Origin: Priestia iocasae
GTDB lineage: Bacteria > Bacillota > Bacilli > Bacillales > Bacillaceae_H
NCBI RefSeq assembly: GCF_016909075.1
Contig: NZ_JAFBFC010000003.1
Span: forward strand, 434,001 to 498,000
Direction of reading: 5' to 3'
DNA: 64,000 bases
Below are positions 8,773 through 17,962 of this stretch, piece after piece. Below the pieces are notes generated by a model. That model had not been told where the DNA came from, ran no database searches, and worked only from the letters and a program-made list of their open reading frames with translations. Both the position numbers and the translations under genes were made by a program. Each line of letters begins with the position of its first letter. Positions within the stretch are counted from its first letter, which is position 1.

Positions 8773-9327
8773 CTATTTTTTTATTGGAACAAACCTTCTA
8801 TATTTTTGTGTGGATTGCTCATAATTTGTTAACGAGCGTAACGCTTTTTCTTCTATTGGGATACGAACAGATAAGACAGCTATATTCAATAAACTAAACA
8901 AAATCAACGTAACGTATGCATGAAAAAGAAGTGGAATAATGATAAATTCCATCGCCACAATCACATAATTAGGATGTTTCATATATCTATATGGCCCTTT
9001 TAATACAACGTCTGCCTCCGGTAAAATAATAATTTTCGTATTCCAATACTTTCCCAATGATGAAATAGCCCACACCCTTGCGCCTTGTACGATAACAAAT
9101 AATAAGGTGAGCCATATCCACCAATTTGAGACCGCTTTTTGAAACCATTGCACTTCAATAAACAACGAAATAAAAAAGCTCATATGGACAATGACAATCC
9201 ATTTATAATGCGCTTGTCCAATTTCAATCGCTCCTTGCTTTTTCATCCATTTTTCATTTCTTTTAGCAACAATCAGTTCAATGACCCGTTGAACTGCCAA
9301 CATGATTAATAATACATAGAAAATCAT
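8773..9327 (-). CDS. bpsB: Isoprenylcysteine methyltransferase-like alkylpyrone O-methyltransferase (BpsB/YpbQ)
   Basis: A 184-residue ICMT-family membrane protein with four to five helices. The family core is present: GPYRYMKHPNYVIV near residue 112, and an EEKALR segment near the C-terminus. In B. subtilis, BpsB methylates alkylpyrones made by the type III polyketide synthase BpsA. Here it starts four bases after that gene's stop, so the two are coupled and the pathway role is well supported. Confidence 0.88.
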   Translation of the reverse strand: MIFYVLLIMLAVQRVIELIVAKRNEKWMKKQGAIEIGQAHYKWIVIVHMSFFISLFIEVQWFQKAVSNWWIWLTLLFVIVQGARVWAISSLGKYWNTKIIILPEADVVLKGPYRYMKHPNYVIVAMEFIIIPLLFHAYVTLILFSLLNIAVLSVRIPIEEKALRSLTNYEQSTQKYRRFVPIKK

Positions 9328-9331
9328 TTCC

Positions 9332-10420
9332 TCACTCCCACTTTAGCAACAATAACTCCGAGCTAAATCCCGGACCAAGTGCTGTAACAATCCCATATTC
9401 ACCCGGCTTTGTCTTCCCTCTCATAAAACGGTCTAACACATACAATACGGTTGTAGATGACATGTTGCCATATTGCTTTAACACATCTAACGAATACTCA
9501 ATCATATGAGAGCTCAATTGAAGAGAGCTTACATATGCTTCTAACACTTTTTTTCCACCTGGATGAGCAACAAAATGAGTTAAATCCGAAATGGTTAAGT
9601 CGTTTTGCTGAAGAAATGGATGAACTTGATTTCCTAACCATGTTTCTACAATAGTCGGAATGTCTTTTGAGAAGATAACGTACAAACCATTGTTTTTAAT
9701 ATCCCATCCCATTACATCCTCAGATTGAGGCATTAATGTTGATTGAACATCAACAATGGATGGATGTGCAGGTAACGTTGAAACCTTCCGTAAGTCTACA
9801 TGATCCCCAGCCATTAGAACAGCGGCCACACCATCTGCAAATAATGATGTACCAATTAAATTACTTTTTGATCGATCATTTCGTTGAAACGTTAAACTGC
9901 ATAACTCAATGGATAAAACAAGCACCTTCGCGTTTGGAAAAGCCAAACAGTACTCATACGCTCTTGACAATCCAGCCGCTCCTCCTGCACAACCTAATCC
10001 CCAAATAGGAATTCGCTTTGTATGATCTGAGAATGGCAGCTTGTTCATAATGCGAGCTTCAATACTAGGAGTAGACAGCCCGCTTGTTGAAATGTAAAAT
10101 ATCGCATCAATCTCTTCATAAGAAATAGGTTCATTTAAGTAATAGGAATCCTGTAAGCATGATGTAATAGCCTTTGCACCAAATTCAACCGCACATTTTA
10201 TAAACTCATTGTTTTTCTCTTCAAAGGTATGATCCGTTTTAAACCATGATAAATCTTTTGCAAAGTGTCGCTTTTCAATTTGACCGTTTGCAAATACCGT
10301 TAATAAACGATTAATATCTTTAAATGATTGAGCAAACAGCTCTTTTGCAAACAACACCGTATCCTCTTGCTTTAATTCATACGGTGGAATACATAATCCA
10401 ACGGAGACGACTTTTGGCAA
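9332..10420 (-). CDS. bpsA: Type III polyketide synthase (BpsA/BcsA), alkylpyrone synthase
   Basis: A 362-residue thiolase-fold enzyme of the chalcone synthase family. The nucleophile Cys lies in WGLGCAGGAAGLSRAYEY, His in HPGGKKVLEAY and Asn in YGNMSS, completing the Cys-His-Asn triad; the C-terminal motif is TALGPGFSSELLLL. Homologues extend long-chain acyl-CoA with malonyl-CoA to triketide alkylpyrones. A TTG at 10420 sits 6 bases after GAGGTG and is the likeliest start; an in-frame GTG nine bases upstream has poorer spacing. It leads the bpsA-bpsB operon. Confidence 0.9.
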   Translation of the reverse strand: MPKVVSVGLCIPPYELKQEDTVLFAKELFAQSFKDINRLLTVFANGQIEKRHFAKDLSWFKTDHTFEEKNNEFIKCAVEFGAKAITSCLQDSYYLNEPISYEEIDAIFYISTSGLSTPSIEARIMNKLPFSDHTKRIPIWGLGCAGGAAGLSRAYEYCLAFPNAKVLVLSIELCSLTFQRNDRSKSNLIGTSLFADGVAAVLMAGDHVDLRKVSTLPAHPSIVDVQSTLMPQSEDVMGWDIKNNGLYVIFSKDIPTIVETWLGNQVHPFLQQNDLTISDLTHFVAHPGGKKVLEAYVSSLQLSSHMIEYSLDVLKQYGNMSSTTVLYVLDRFMRGKTKPGEYGIVTALGPGFSSELLLLKWE

Positions 10421-10606
10421 TGTTTTCACCTCTTCTAGTACAGGTAGGTATATTTTTTGCGATTTGCCAAATTTTATTCAAATAAAAACCATCATTTCCT
10501 ATTTACACCTATATGTTTTTAGATGCTGTTACTTTCTACACTAAAGTATATGATGGCTACTTCAATCCAGTATCTCCTCCATTGTTTCCGTTTGGTTAAA
10601 CAAAAT

Positions 10607-10651
10607 AGGCTGTGTGACCTGGAGAGCTTTTTCTCCAGGTCACACAGCCTA
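10607..10651. terminator. Strong bidirectional terminator hairpin
   Basis: GGCTGTGTGACCTGGAGA pairs with TCTCCAGGTCACACAGCC around a short T-rich loop. It lies in the gene-free 10421-10804 stretch. I see no gene there apart from this hairpin and one at 10735-10790. Confidence 0.65.
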
Positions 10652-10734
10652 ACGTTTTGAAGGAATGTGTATGTTTGTTGTGCAATTCTATTATATCCCA
10701 AACAAGAGAACTGTAAATCGACAATATTTGGATA

Positions 10735-10790
10735 TAGAAAACCTTTCTCCAAAAGAGCACGTGAAGCTCCTCTCGAGAAAGGTTGAAAGG
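10735..10790 (-). terminator. Hairpin downstream of the acetyltransferase gene
   Basis: AACCTTTCTC and GAGAAAGGTT form the outer stem; an inner GAGC/GCTC pair flanks ACGTG. It follows the stop at 10805 and is probably a terminator, though the T run is weak. Confidence 0.45.
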
Positions 10791-10804
10791 TTCTACTTAT
10801 TCGT

Positions 10805-11356
10805 TTATCTTTCATAAAAGAAAAGCGACATAAAGATTTCATCTATATATTCACCGTTAATATATGCTTGCTCTTTATAAATTCCTTCTTCTTTAAAGCC
10901 AACTTTTTTGTATAGCTCAAATGCAACAGGATTCGATGCAAACACCGTTAAACATAATTTACGAAGCTCATTTCTGCGACACCAGTTTAATGTATATTCC
11001 ATGAATTGCTTTCCAATTCCCATTCCTTGAGCTTGTGACACAATCCATGTACGGAATAGACCTGTATGACGCTTCATATGAATCTCACCACGCAATACAC
11101 GCGCAATTCCTACTACTTTTCCTTCTACTTCTGCTACTACATACATATGACCGTTTTGTTTGACATGATTAATAAATTCAATTTCTTCTTCAAGCGTACG
11201 AGGCTGATCTTTTTGAATAAATTCACCTGCATCAATAATCTCTTTTACAGCTGTTGTAATTTGCACCGCATCTTTTCCTTCAGCCGGTCGAATTGTTACT
11301 TCACGTCCATCTTTCGACTCAAATGTAACCACTTCTTTGTTCTCCATCGTTAACAT
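10805..11356 (-). CDS. GNAT family N-acetyltransferase
   Basis: A 183-residue single-domain GNAT protein. The acetyl-CoA-binding loop reads SQAQGMGIGKQFMEY (the Q/RxxGxG motif), followed by NELRKLCLTVFASNPVAFELYKKVGF, typical of motif B. The acceptor is not predictable. Start ATG 11356 follows GGGAG by 9 bases; an in-frame ATG three codons later is possible. It is monocistronic. Confidence 0.88.
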   Translation of the reverse strand: MLTMENKEVVTFESKDGREVTIRPAEGKDAVQITTAVKEIIDAGEFIQKDQPRTLEEEIEFINHVKQNGHMYVVAEVEGKVVGIARVLRGEIHMKRHTGLFRTWIVSQAQGMGIGKQFMEYTLNWCRRNELRKLCLTVFASNPVAFELYKKVGFKEEGIYKEQAYINGEYIDEIFMSLFFYER

Positions 11357-11570
11357 CTATATCAACTCCCTAGCATCAATCTTCATGTGTTCATAGTTTG
11401 CTTTTTTCCCTTACATATTATCGTTGGTAAAGATTATGGGAAGATAACATACTTAATACCCACTACTCACATCATATAAACAGTATTTAAGGAGTTTTTA
11501 TTCTTACATATGTCGATTTAGTTTTCAACATATTATACTTAAAAAATAAAAATAACAATTTTCCGAATAT

Positions 11571-11604
11571 AAAAAAGCACTTGACCTTTCGATCAAGCGC
11601 TTTT
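11571..11604 (-). terminator. Terminator of the xpt-pbuX operon
   Basis: AAAAGCGCTTGATCG pairs with the CAAGTGCTTTTT side, followed by T residues on the minus strand, immediately after the pbuX stop. Confidence 0.75.
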
Positions 11605-11607
11605 GGG

Positions 11608-12921
11608 TTATGATACTATTTCTTGTTTTATTGCTGGTGAAACAGCAGATGAATGAGATTGTTTTCTTGAAGGAATCATATTAAAAACGATATTTAAGAA
11701 AATAGCTGTTATGCTCCCTGCGACAATGCCATTACTTGTGATGATTTGTAAACTTTGAGGTAAGTTTACAAACAAATCCGGTACAACGGTCACCCCTAAT
11801 CCCATTCCAACTGAACAAGCAACAATTAAAAGATTTTCTTGCTTTGCTAAGTCCACTTGACTTAACATTTTGATTCCATATGAAATAACCATTCCGAACA
11901 TTACAACCATTGCTCCACCAAGTACTGGGTTCGGAATAACCGTTGTTATGGCAGCCACTTTAGGTAAGAAACCTAATACAACTAAAATACCGCCTGCTGC
12001 AAAAATCACATTTTTCGTTTTAACACCTGACAACTGAATCAAACCGACATTTTGTGAATACGCCGTGTAAGGAAAAGCATTAAATAATCCACCAGATAAA
12101 ATAGCTAATCCTTCTGCTCGGTATCCACCAGCTAAATCTTTTTCATCAATTTTTCTATTACAAATATCACTAACAGCAAAATAAACCCCTGTTGATTCTA
12201 CAATCCCAACCATTAACACTAATAACATAGTTAGAATAGCTGTAATGTTAAAGGTAGGTGCACCAAAATAAAATAATTCAGGAACATGAATCCATGATTC
12301 ATTTTTTACTGCTGACATATCCACTTTGCCCATGAAAGAAGCGACGATTGTTCCCCCGACTAATCCTAATAGAACAGAAATAGACCGAACGAATCCTGAG
12401 AAAAAGCGATAGAGCGAGACGATAAATAAGAGAACACCAAAAGCTAGCGTTACATTACTCAAGCTTCCAAAATCTGCACTTCCTTCTCCACCTGCCATGT
12501 TTTTCATTGCTACTGGAATTAATGTAATACCGATGATTGTTACTACAGACCCCGTAACAATAGGTGGAAAAAATCGAACAAGTTTTCCTAGATACTTAGC
12601 AAACACGACGACAAGTAATCCTGAAACAATAATGGACCCATATACAGACGTAATACCATATGAGCTACCAATGGCAATCATAGGACCGACTGCTGTAAAC
12701 GTACATCCTAATACGACTGGTAAACCAATTCCAAAAAAGCGATTTTTCCATACTTGCAATAACGTTGCGACACCACACATTAATAAATCAATGGCAACTA
12801 AGTACGTTAACTGTTCTGCTGTTAGTCCTAATGCTCCTCCAACAATAAGCGGTACAATAATGGCTCCACCGTACATAGCTAATACGTGCTGAAAACCGAG
12901 TGACAATATTTTTCCGTTCAT
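11608..12921 (-). CDS. pbuX: Xanthine permease (PbuX), NCS2 family
   Basis: A 437-residue polytopic protein of the nucleobase-cation symporter-2 family with about 12-14 helices. The signature AYSQNVGLIQLSGVKTK lies near residue 285, and the N-terminus (LGFQHVLAMYGGAIIVPLIVG) is characteristic. It imports xanthine by proton symport. It starts 3 bases after xpt's stop behind GGAGGT, forming the classical xpt-pbuX operon under a guanine riboswitch. Confidence 0.93.
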   Translation of the reverse strand: MNGKILSLGFQHVLAMYGGAIIVPLIVGGALGLTAEQLTYLVAIDLLMCGVATLLQVWKNRFFGIGLPVVLGCTFTAVGPMIAIGSSYGITSVYGSIIVSGLLVVVFAKYLGKLVRFFPPIVTGSVVTIIGITLIPVAMKNMAGGEGSADFGSLSNVTLAFGVLLFIVSLYRFFSGFVRSISVLLGLVGGTIVASFMGKVDMSAVKNESWIHVPELFYFGAPTFNITAILTMLLVLMVGIVESTGVYFAVSDICNRKIDEKDLAGGYRAEGLAILSGGLFNAFPYTAYSQNVGLIQLSGVKTKNVIFAAGGILVVLGFLPKVAAITTVIPNPVLGGAMVVMFGMVISYGIKMLSQVDLAKQENLLIVACSVGMGLGVTVVPDLFVNLPQSLQIITSNGIVAGSITAIFLNIVFNMIPSRKQSHSSAVSPAIKQEIVS

Positions 12922-12924
12922 GAA

Positions 12925-13656
<732 letters not shown>

Positions 13657-13657
13657 T

Positions 13658-13728
13658 CACTCATAGTCGAATCGTTTACGGCAATTCGGTAGAGACTTGC
13701 GAGCCATATCCTCGCGATTATATGAGTG
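13658..13728 (-). promoter_or_regulatory. Purine riboswitch aptamer, guanine class
   Basis: The minus strand carries the aptamer core: ATAATCGCGAGGATATGGC, TCTCTACC, then CCGTAAA and GACTATGAGTG, with the P1 stem closing as CACTCATA/TATGAGTG. The position that discriminates ligand is C (GACTATG), as in guanine/xanthine sensors, not the T of adenine sensors. It controls xpt-pbuX through the downstream terminator. Confidence 0.95.
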
Positions 13729-13914
13729 CTTCATTAAGTTACTTGAATTATATCAAGAAACAATCGATTTGCAAAGAGGTTTTTAAGTTTTTATCGAACT
13801 ATCTTCTTTTTAATTTTATTTAACATTCGTCTTTTCCGTTTTTTATTGATTGTTTTGTACTTCCTTTTCTTTTGTTTTCATTTGTGCATCACTTCACAAA
13901 AACTTCATAATTTG

Positions 13915-13930
13915 TGTGATATATATCACA
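13915..13930 (+). promoter_or_regulatory. Fnr/CRP-type site upstream of the ba3 oxidase operon
   Basis: A perfect dyad TGTGATATATATCACA, matching the B. subtilis Fnr consensus TGTGA-N6-TCACA. A TACGAT -10-like element at 13953-13958 puts the dyad centre close to -42, the position used for Fnr activation. The operon would then respond to oxygen limitation. This is inferred from the site only. Confidence 0.65.
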
Positions 13931-13995
13931 GATTATATAGCTTTTGAACCATTACGATTAGCTTAACACGAAGCATTATAAGAGGAGGGAAAACA

Positions 13996-14142
13996 ATGGC
14001 TCAATTGCAACACGAAACCAAAAAAACAAAAGTAGAAGATTCTAAAACGTTAATTGGGACATTATCATCGGTTCTTTTACTAGGCATTTTTCTAATTGTC
14101 ACCTGGTTTTCAGTTTACTTTTTATTTTTAAGTCGCTTATAA
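13996..14142 (+). CDS. Cytochrome c oxidase subunit IIa (ba3-type)
   Basis: A 48-residue protein with a charged N-terminus and one helix (SSVLLLGIFLIVTWFSVYFL). Size, topology and position before subunits II and I match the small IIa subunit of ba3 oxidases, which supplies the transmembrane helix missing from short subunit II. AGGAGGG lies 6 bases upstream of the ATG. First gene of the oxidase operon. Confidence 0.8.
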   Translation: MAQLQHETKKTKVEDSKTLIGTLSSVLLLGIFLIVTWFSVYFLFLSRL

Positions 14143-14158
14143 AAGGAGAATCGTCAAC

Positions 14159-14632
14159 ATGCATATGCATAAATTTGAAAAGATTTGGTTAATTTTCGGA
14201 GTTGGCTCACTTATTTTATTTTTAACGACCATTGGAGTCAGTGCATTTTATATGGGGCATCATCCCCCAAGCTCACATACAACCATTAATCCTGAAAAAG
14301 TAGATGTTACGCCTCCGTTTAACAACCCTGGTGTTAAAAAGTTAAATGACAATGAATACGAAGTAGTGCTTGTAGCATCTGCTTTCTCTTATGTACCTAA
14401 TCAGATTCAAGTCCCAACAAATGCAAAGATACATTTTAAAGTTGCCACAAAAGACGTAATTCATGGCTTTGAAATTGCAGGTACGAACGTTAATATGATG
14501 GTTGAGCCAGGGTATGTGAGTGAATTTACCCAAACATTTCGCAAGCCTGGTGAATTTTTAATTTTATGTAATGAATATTGCGGAATTGGTCACCATATGA
14601 TGACCTCTAAAATTGAGGTGGTAGAACAATGA
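14159..14632 (+). CDS. ba3-type cytochrome c oxidase subunit II (CuA)
   Basis: A 157-residue membrane-anchored protein with one N-terminal helix (FGVGSLILFLTTIGVSAFYM) and an extracytoplasmic cupredoxin domain. The CuA site is intact: the upstream ligand His (VIHGFEI), then CNEYCGIGHHMM with both Cys, His and Met. It takes electrons from cytochrome c for subunit I. The start follows AAGGAG, and the last four bases overlap the subunit I start. Confidence 0.92.
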   Translation: MHMHKFEKIWLIFGVGSLILFLTTIGVSAFYMGHHPPSSHTTINPEKVDVTPPFNNPGVKKLNDNEYEVVLVASAFSYVPNQIQVPTNAKIHFKVATKDVIHGFEIAGTNVNMMVEPGYVSEFTQTFRKPGEFLILCNEYCGIGHHMMTSKIEVVEQ

Positions 14633-16269
14633 ATACGATGGTAAATAAACAAGATAGCCGCTTAGCGATGGCTCACATTTATGTAGCAATCATTGCGTTG
14701 GCTCTAGGCGGATTAGCAGGGCTATTACAAGTATTAGTTCGCACAGGAAAGTTTGAGCTGCCTTCTCCTATTACTTATTATCAAGTCTTAACAGTCCATG
14801 GCGTACTATTAGGTCTCGTTTTAACGACATTCTTTATTATCGGATTTCAATTTGCTGCATTAAGTCGAACGCTCGGAGCATTAAGTCAGAATGTCTTACG
14901 ATCTGGATGGATTGCCTTCTGGTTAATGACCATCGGCACAACTATAACAGCAATTTGCATTCTGTTAAACGGAGCATCTGTTTTATATACATTTTATGCT
15001 CCTCTCCAAGCCCATCCTGCCTTTTATATTGGATTAGCTCTTGTAGTGATTGGAAGTTGGGTAAGTGGATTTGCCATGTTTGCCTCTTATCGAAGCTGGA
15101 AAAAAGAACACCCGAAACAGGTGAGTCCACTTCTTGCATTCATGGTCATTGTGAACATGATTCTATGGCTAGTTGCCACACTTGGTGTAGCAGCCACCGT
15201 TGTGTTACAACTGATTCCTTGGTCTCTTGGAATGGTAGATACAATTAACGTTCTTGTGTCTCGAACCTTGTTTTGGTATTTTGGTCATCCACTCGTTTAT
15301 TTTTGGCTGTTACCTGCTTATATGGTTTGGTATGTGATCATTCCTAAAATCATCGGTGGGAAAATCTTTTCAGACTCTTTAGCCCGTATGTCGTTTATTT
15401 TATTCTTACTTTTCTCAATTCCTGTTGGGTTTCACCATCAATTAACAGAGCCAGGAATTGCCGCTTCATGGAAGTACCTTCAAGTGGTATTAACGTTTTT
15501 AGTCATCGTTCCTTCTTTAATGACTGCTTTCTCTCTTTTTGCCACATTTGAATTGTATGGACGTTCAAAAGGAGCAACAGGATTGTTTGGCTGGTTCAAA
15601 AAGCTTCCTTGGAATGATGCACGATTTGTAGTACCGTTTATTGGGATGATTGCTTTTATTCCAGCAGGAGCAGGCGGAATGGTTAATGCAAGTCATCAAT
15701 TAAATCAAGTCGTTCATAATACGATTTGGGTAACAGGGCATTTTCACTTAACTCTCGCTACTAGTGTTGTATTGACGTTCTTTGGCATATTATATTGGCT
15801 CGTTCCTCATTTAACAGGTCGCGTCTTAACAAAAGCGATGAATAAACTCGCCATTACTCAAGCGCTTGTATGGGCATTTGGAATGGCCATTATGTCTGGT
15901 TCCATGCATAGTGTTGGATTATTAGGGGCACCAAGACGGTCAGCATTTTCAACGTATGGAAATGCACCTCAAGCTCTTGAATGGATCCCTTATCAATACG
16001 CACAAGCAGTAGGCGGAACTATTTTATTTGTAGGAATTATTCTTATACTTATTATTTTTACAAACTTAGCCTTTTTTGCACCAAAAGGAACGACTGAATT
16101 TCCTGTAGGAGAAACAGATAATCAATCAGAACCCACTCCTCTCTTTTTTGAAAATTGGAAGGTTTGGTTAACTATTGCAGTCGCACTGATTTTATTTGCT
16201 TATACCATCCCATTTGTGGATATGATTCATCACGCTCCACCTGGATCAAAAGGATTTAAACTATGGTAA
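14629..16269 (+). CDS. ba3-type cytochrome c oxidase subunit I
   Basis: A 546-residue haem-copper oxidase of the B (ba3) type with about 13 helices. Low-spin haem ligand: VHGVLLG near the second helix. The CuB/active-site region has FWYFGHPLVYFWLLPAY, a later GFHHQL and WVTGHFHLTLATS. The residue after HPLVYF fits B-type enzymes and no long D-channel motif is seen. It reduces oxygen with high affinity and pumps protons. It overlaps subunit II by four bases, and a terminator ends the operon. Confidence 0.93.
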   Translation: MNTMVNKQDSRLAMAHIYVAIIALALGGLAGLLQVLVRTGKFELPSPITYYQVLTVHGVLLGLVLTTFFIIGFQFAALSRTLGALSQNVLRSGWIAFWLMTIGTTITAICILLNGASVLYTFYAPLQAHPAFYIGLALVVIGSWVSGFAMFASYRSWKKEHPKQVSPLLAFMVIVNMILWLVATLGVAATVVLQLIPWSLGMVDTINVLVSRTLFWYFGHPLVYFWLLPAYMVWYVIIPKIIGGKIFSDSLARMSFILFLLFSIPVGFHHQLTEPGIAASWKYLQVVLTFLVIVPSLMTAFSLFATFELYGRSKGATGLFGWFKKLPWNDARFVVPFIGMIAFIPAGAGGMVNASHQLNQVVHNTIWVTGHFHLTLATSVVLTFFGILYWLVPHLTGRVLTKAMNKLAITQALVWAFGMAIMSGSMHSVGLLGAPRRSAFSTYGNAPQALEWIPYQYAQAVGGTILFVGIILILIIFTNLAFFAPKGTTEFPVGETDNQSEPTPLFFENWKVWLTIAVALILFAYTIPFVDMIHHAPPGSKGFKLW

Positions 16270-16278
16270 ATGGAAAAT

Positions 16279-16328
16279 GTTAAAAGCCAAGACAATGTGT
16301 TGAAAATGACACATTGTCTTGGCTTTTA
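16279..16328. terminator. Bidirectional terminator between the oxidase operon and ypwA
   Basis: AAAAGCCAAGACAATGTGT pairs with ACACATTGTCTTGGCTTTT. A and T runs on either side serve the two convergent operons. Confidence 0.85.
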
Positions 16329-16329
16329 T

Positions 16330-17850
16330 TTAAGCTAATTCATATACACGACGATATTTTTCTTCTAAATAATCAATTAAATATTGAGCATTTAATCCTT
16401 CACCTGTTACATCGTTTAAGATTTCAAGTGGCTTCTTCATGCTACCATATTGGTGAATTCGTTCTGTTAACCATTCACGAATCACATGACCTTCTCCGCT
16501 CTCAAGTAATTCATCAAAGTTAGGAAGATCTTGAAGCATTGTTTTCTTAAACTGTGCTGCATACATATACCCTAAAGCGTAAGATGGGAAATAACCAAAG
16601 CTTCCACCTGACCAATGTACATCTTGTAGCACACCTTCACCGTCATGATTTGGACGAATACCTAAATACTCTTCGTATTTATCATTCCATATTTGTGGTA
16701 AATCTTTTACTTCCATCTCACCATTTATTAATCCTTTTTCAATTTCATAGCGAATCATAATATGAAGTGGATACGTTAATTCATCTGCTTCAATTCGAAT
16801 TAATGATGGCTGAGACTGATTGACGGCACGGTAGAAATCATCAAGCGCTACATCATCGAATTGACCTGATGCATATTTCTTTAATACATCATAGTTACGC
16901 TTCCAGAATGAATAGTTCTTTCCTACAAACTTTTCAAAGAATAATGATTGCGATTCATGAATCCCCATTGACGTTCCATCACACAAGACTGTTCCAATTA
17001 AATCTGGGGAAATGTTTTGTTCATATAGGGCATGGCCACATTCATGAATGGTACCAAAGATAGCTGTACGGAAATCATTTTCATCATATTTCGTTGTAAT
17101 TCGAACATCTCCTGGGTTTAGTCCTGTCGCAAACGGATGAACCGTTTCATCTAGACGACCTGCTTCAAAGTCATAACCTAGTTCTTCTAAAATTGCTAAG
17201 CTAAACTCTCGTTGACTTTCTTTTGGAAAGTGTTTATGTAAAAAGGCTGTTTCGGGCTTGTTAGGCGATGCTGCAATTTGTTGAACAAGTGGAACAATAC
17301 GCTCGCGTAACTGACCAAACACACGATCAAGTACTTCTACCGTTACACCGGGTTCGTACATATCTAGTAGACGATTATATTTATTGCCTTCATAACCCCA
17401 GTACTCGACAAAACGTTTATTGTATTCAACAATTTTCTCTAAATAAGGCTGAAACATCGCAAAGTCTGCTTTGTTTTTTGCGTCTTCCCATACAGACTCC
17501 GCTTTTGATGTTAAGATGACATACTCTTTGTATTCATCTGCTGGAATCTTCTTATTTAATTCATATTGCTTTCGACACTCTTCTAACGATTTCTTTGTAA
17601 TATCAGATATGTATGCTTGTATCTCATGATTACCTAATTTTGCAATAAATGCTGCCATCTGTTCAGATGTCGATAATTTAAACACTTCAGAAGAAAGCAT
17701 TCCAATTACTTCTGAGCGCTGTTCAGCTCCTTTTTTAGGTGCTCCTGTACGCAAATCCCAATACATGACACCAATTGCTTCTCCGTAGCTCTTTATTTTT
17801 TTCATATACTCATGAAATTGCTCTTCAACTTTTTTTATTTCTTCTTTCAT
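16330..17850 (-). CDS. ypwA: Metallocarboxypeptidase M32 (YpwA)
   Basis: A 506-residue cytoplasmic M32 carboxypeptidase, close to the usual family length of about 500. The zinc motif HECGH lies near residue 268 (GTIHECGHALYEQN), with the family motifs DVRITTKYDENDF and GIHESQSLFFE around it; the latter supplies the third zinc ligand. It removes C-terminal residues from peptides. GGGGGAG lies before the ATG. Same relative position as B. subtilis ypwA. Confidence 0.93.
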   Translation of the reverse strand: MKEEIKKVEEQFHEYMKKIKSYGEAIGVMYWDLRTGAPKKGAEQRSEVIGMLSSEVFKLSTSEQMAAFIAKLGNHEIQAYISDITKKSLEECRKQYELNKKIPADEYKEYVILTSKAESVWEDAKNKADFAMFQPYLEKIVEYNKRFVEYWGYEGNKYNRLLDMYEPGVTVEVLDRVFGQLRERIVPLVQQIAASPNKPETAFLHKHFPKESQREFSLAILEELGYDFEAGRLDETVHPFATGLNPGDVRITTKYDENDFRTAIFGTIHECGHALYEQNISPDLIGTVLCDGTSMGIHESQSLFFEKFVGKNYSFWKRNYDVLKKYASGQFDDVALDDFYRAVNQSQPSLIRIEADELTYPLHIMIRYEIEKGLINGEMEVKDLPQIWNDKYEEYLGIRPNHDGEGVLQDVHWSGGSFGYFPSYALGYMYAAQFKKTMLQDLPNFDELLESGEGHVIREWLTERIHQYGSMKKPLEILNDVTGEGLNAQYLIDYLEEKYRRVYELA

Positions 17851-17928
17851 GATAACTCCCCCTCTATTCTACAAACCAAAACTTTCTGAATTATTTTAAC
17901 ATATCTACTTAGCTCTGTCATTTTAAAA

Positions 17929-17958
17929 ACCCGCTATCTCATATAGACAGCGGGTTTT
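17929..17958 (-). terminator. Terminator of ypvA
   Basis: AAACCCGCTGTCT pairs with the AGATAGCGGGTTTT side around a short loop, directly after the ypvA stop on the minus strand. Confidence 0.75.
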
Positions 17959-17962
17959 AGAC

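Noticed and set aside
10519-10842. Open frame of 107 codons on the minus strand
   Set aside because: It runs through two terminator-like hairpins and overlaps the acetyltransferase 3' end; Ser/Arg/Phe-rich product with no ribosome site.
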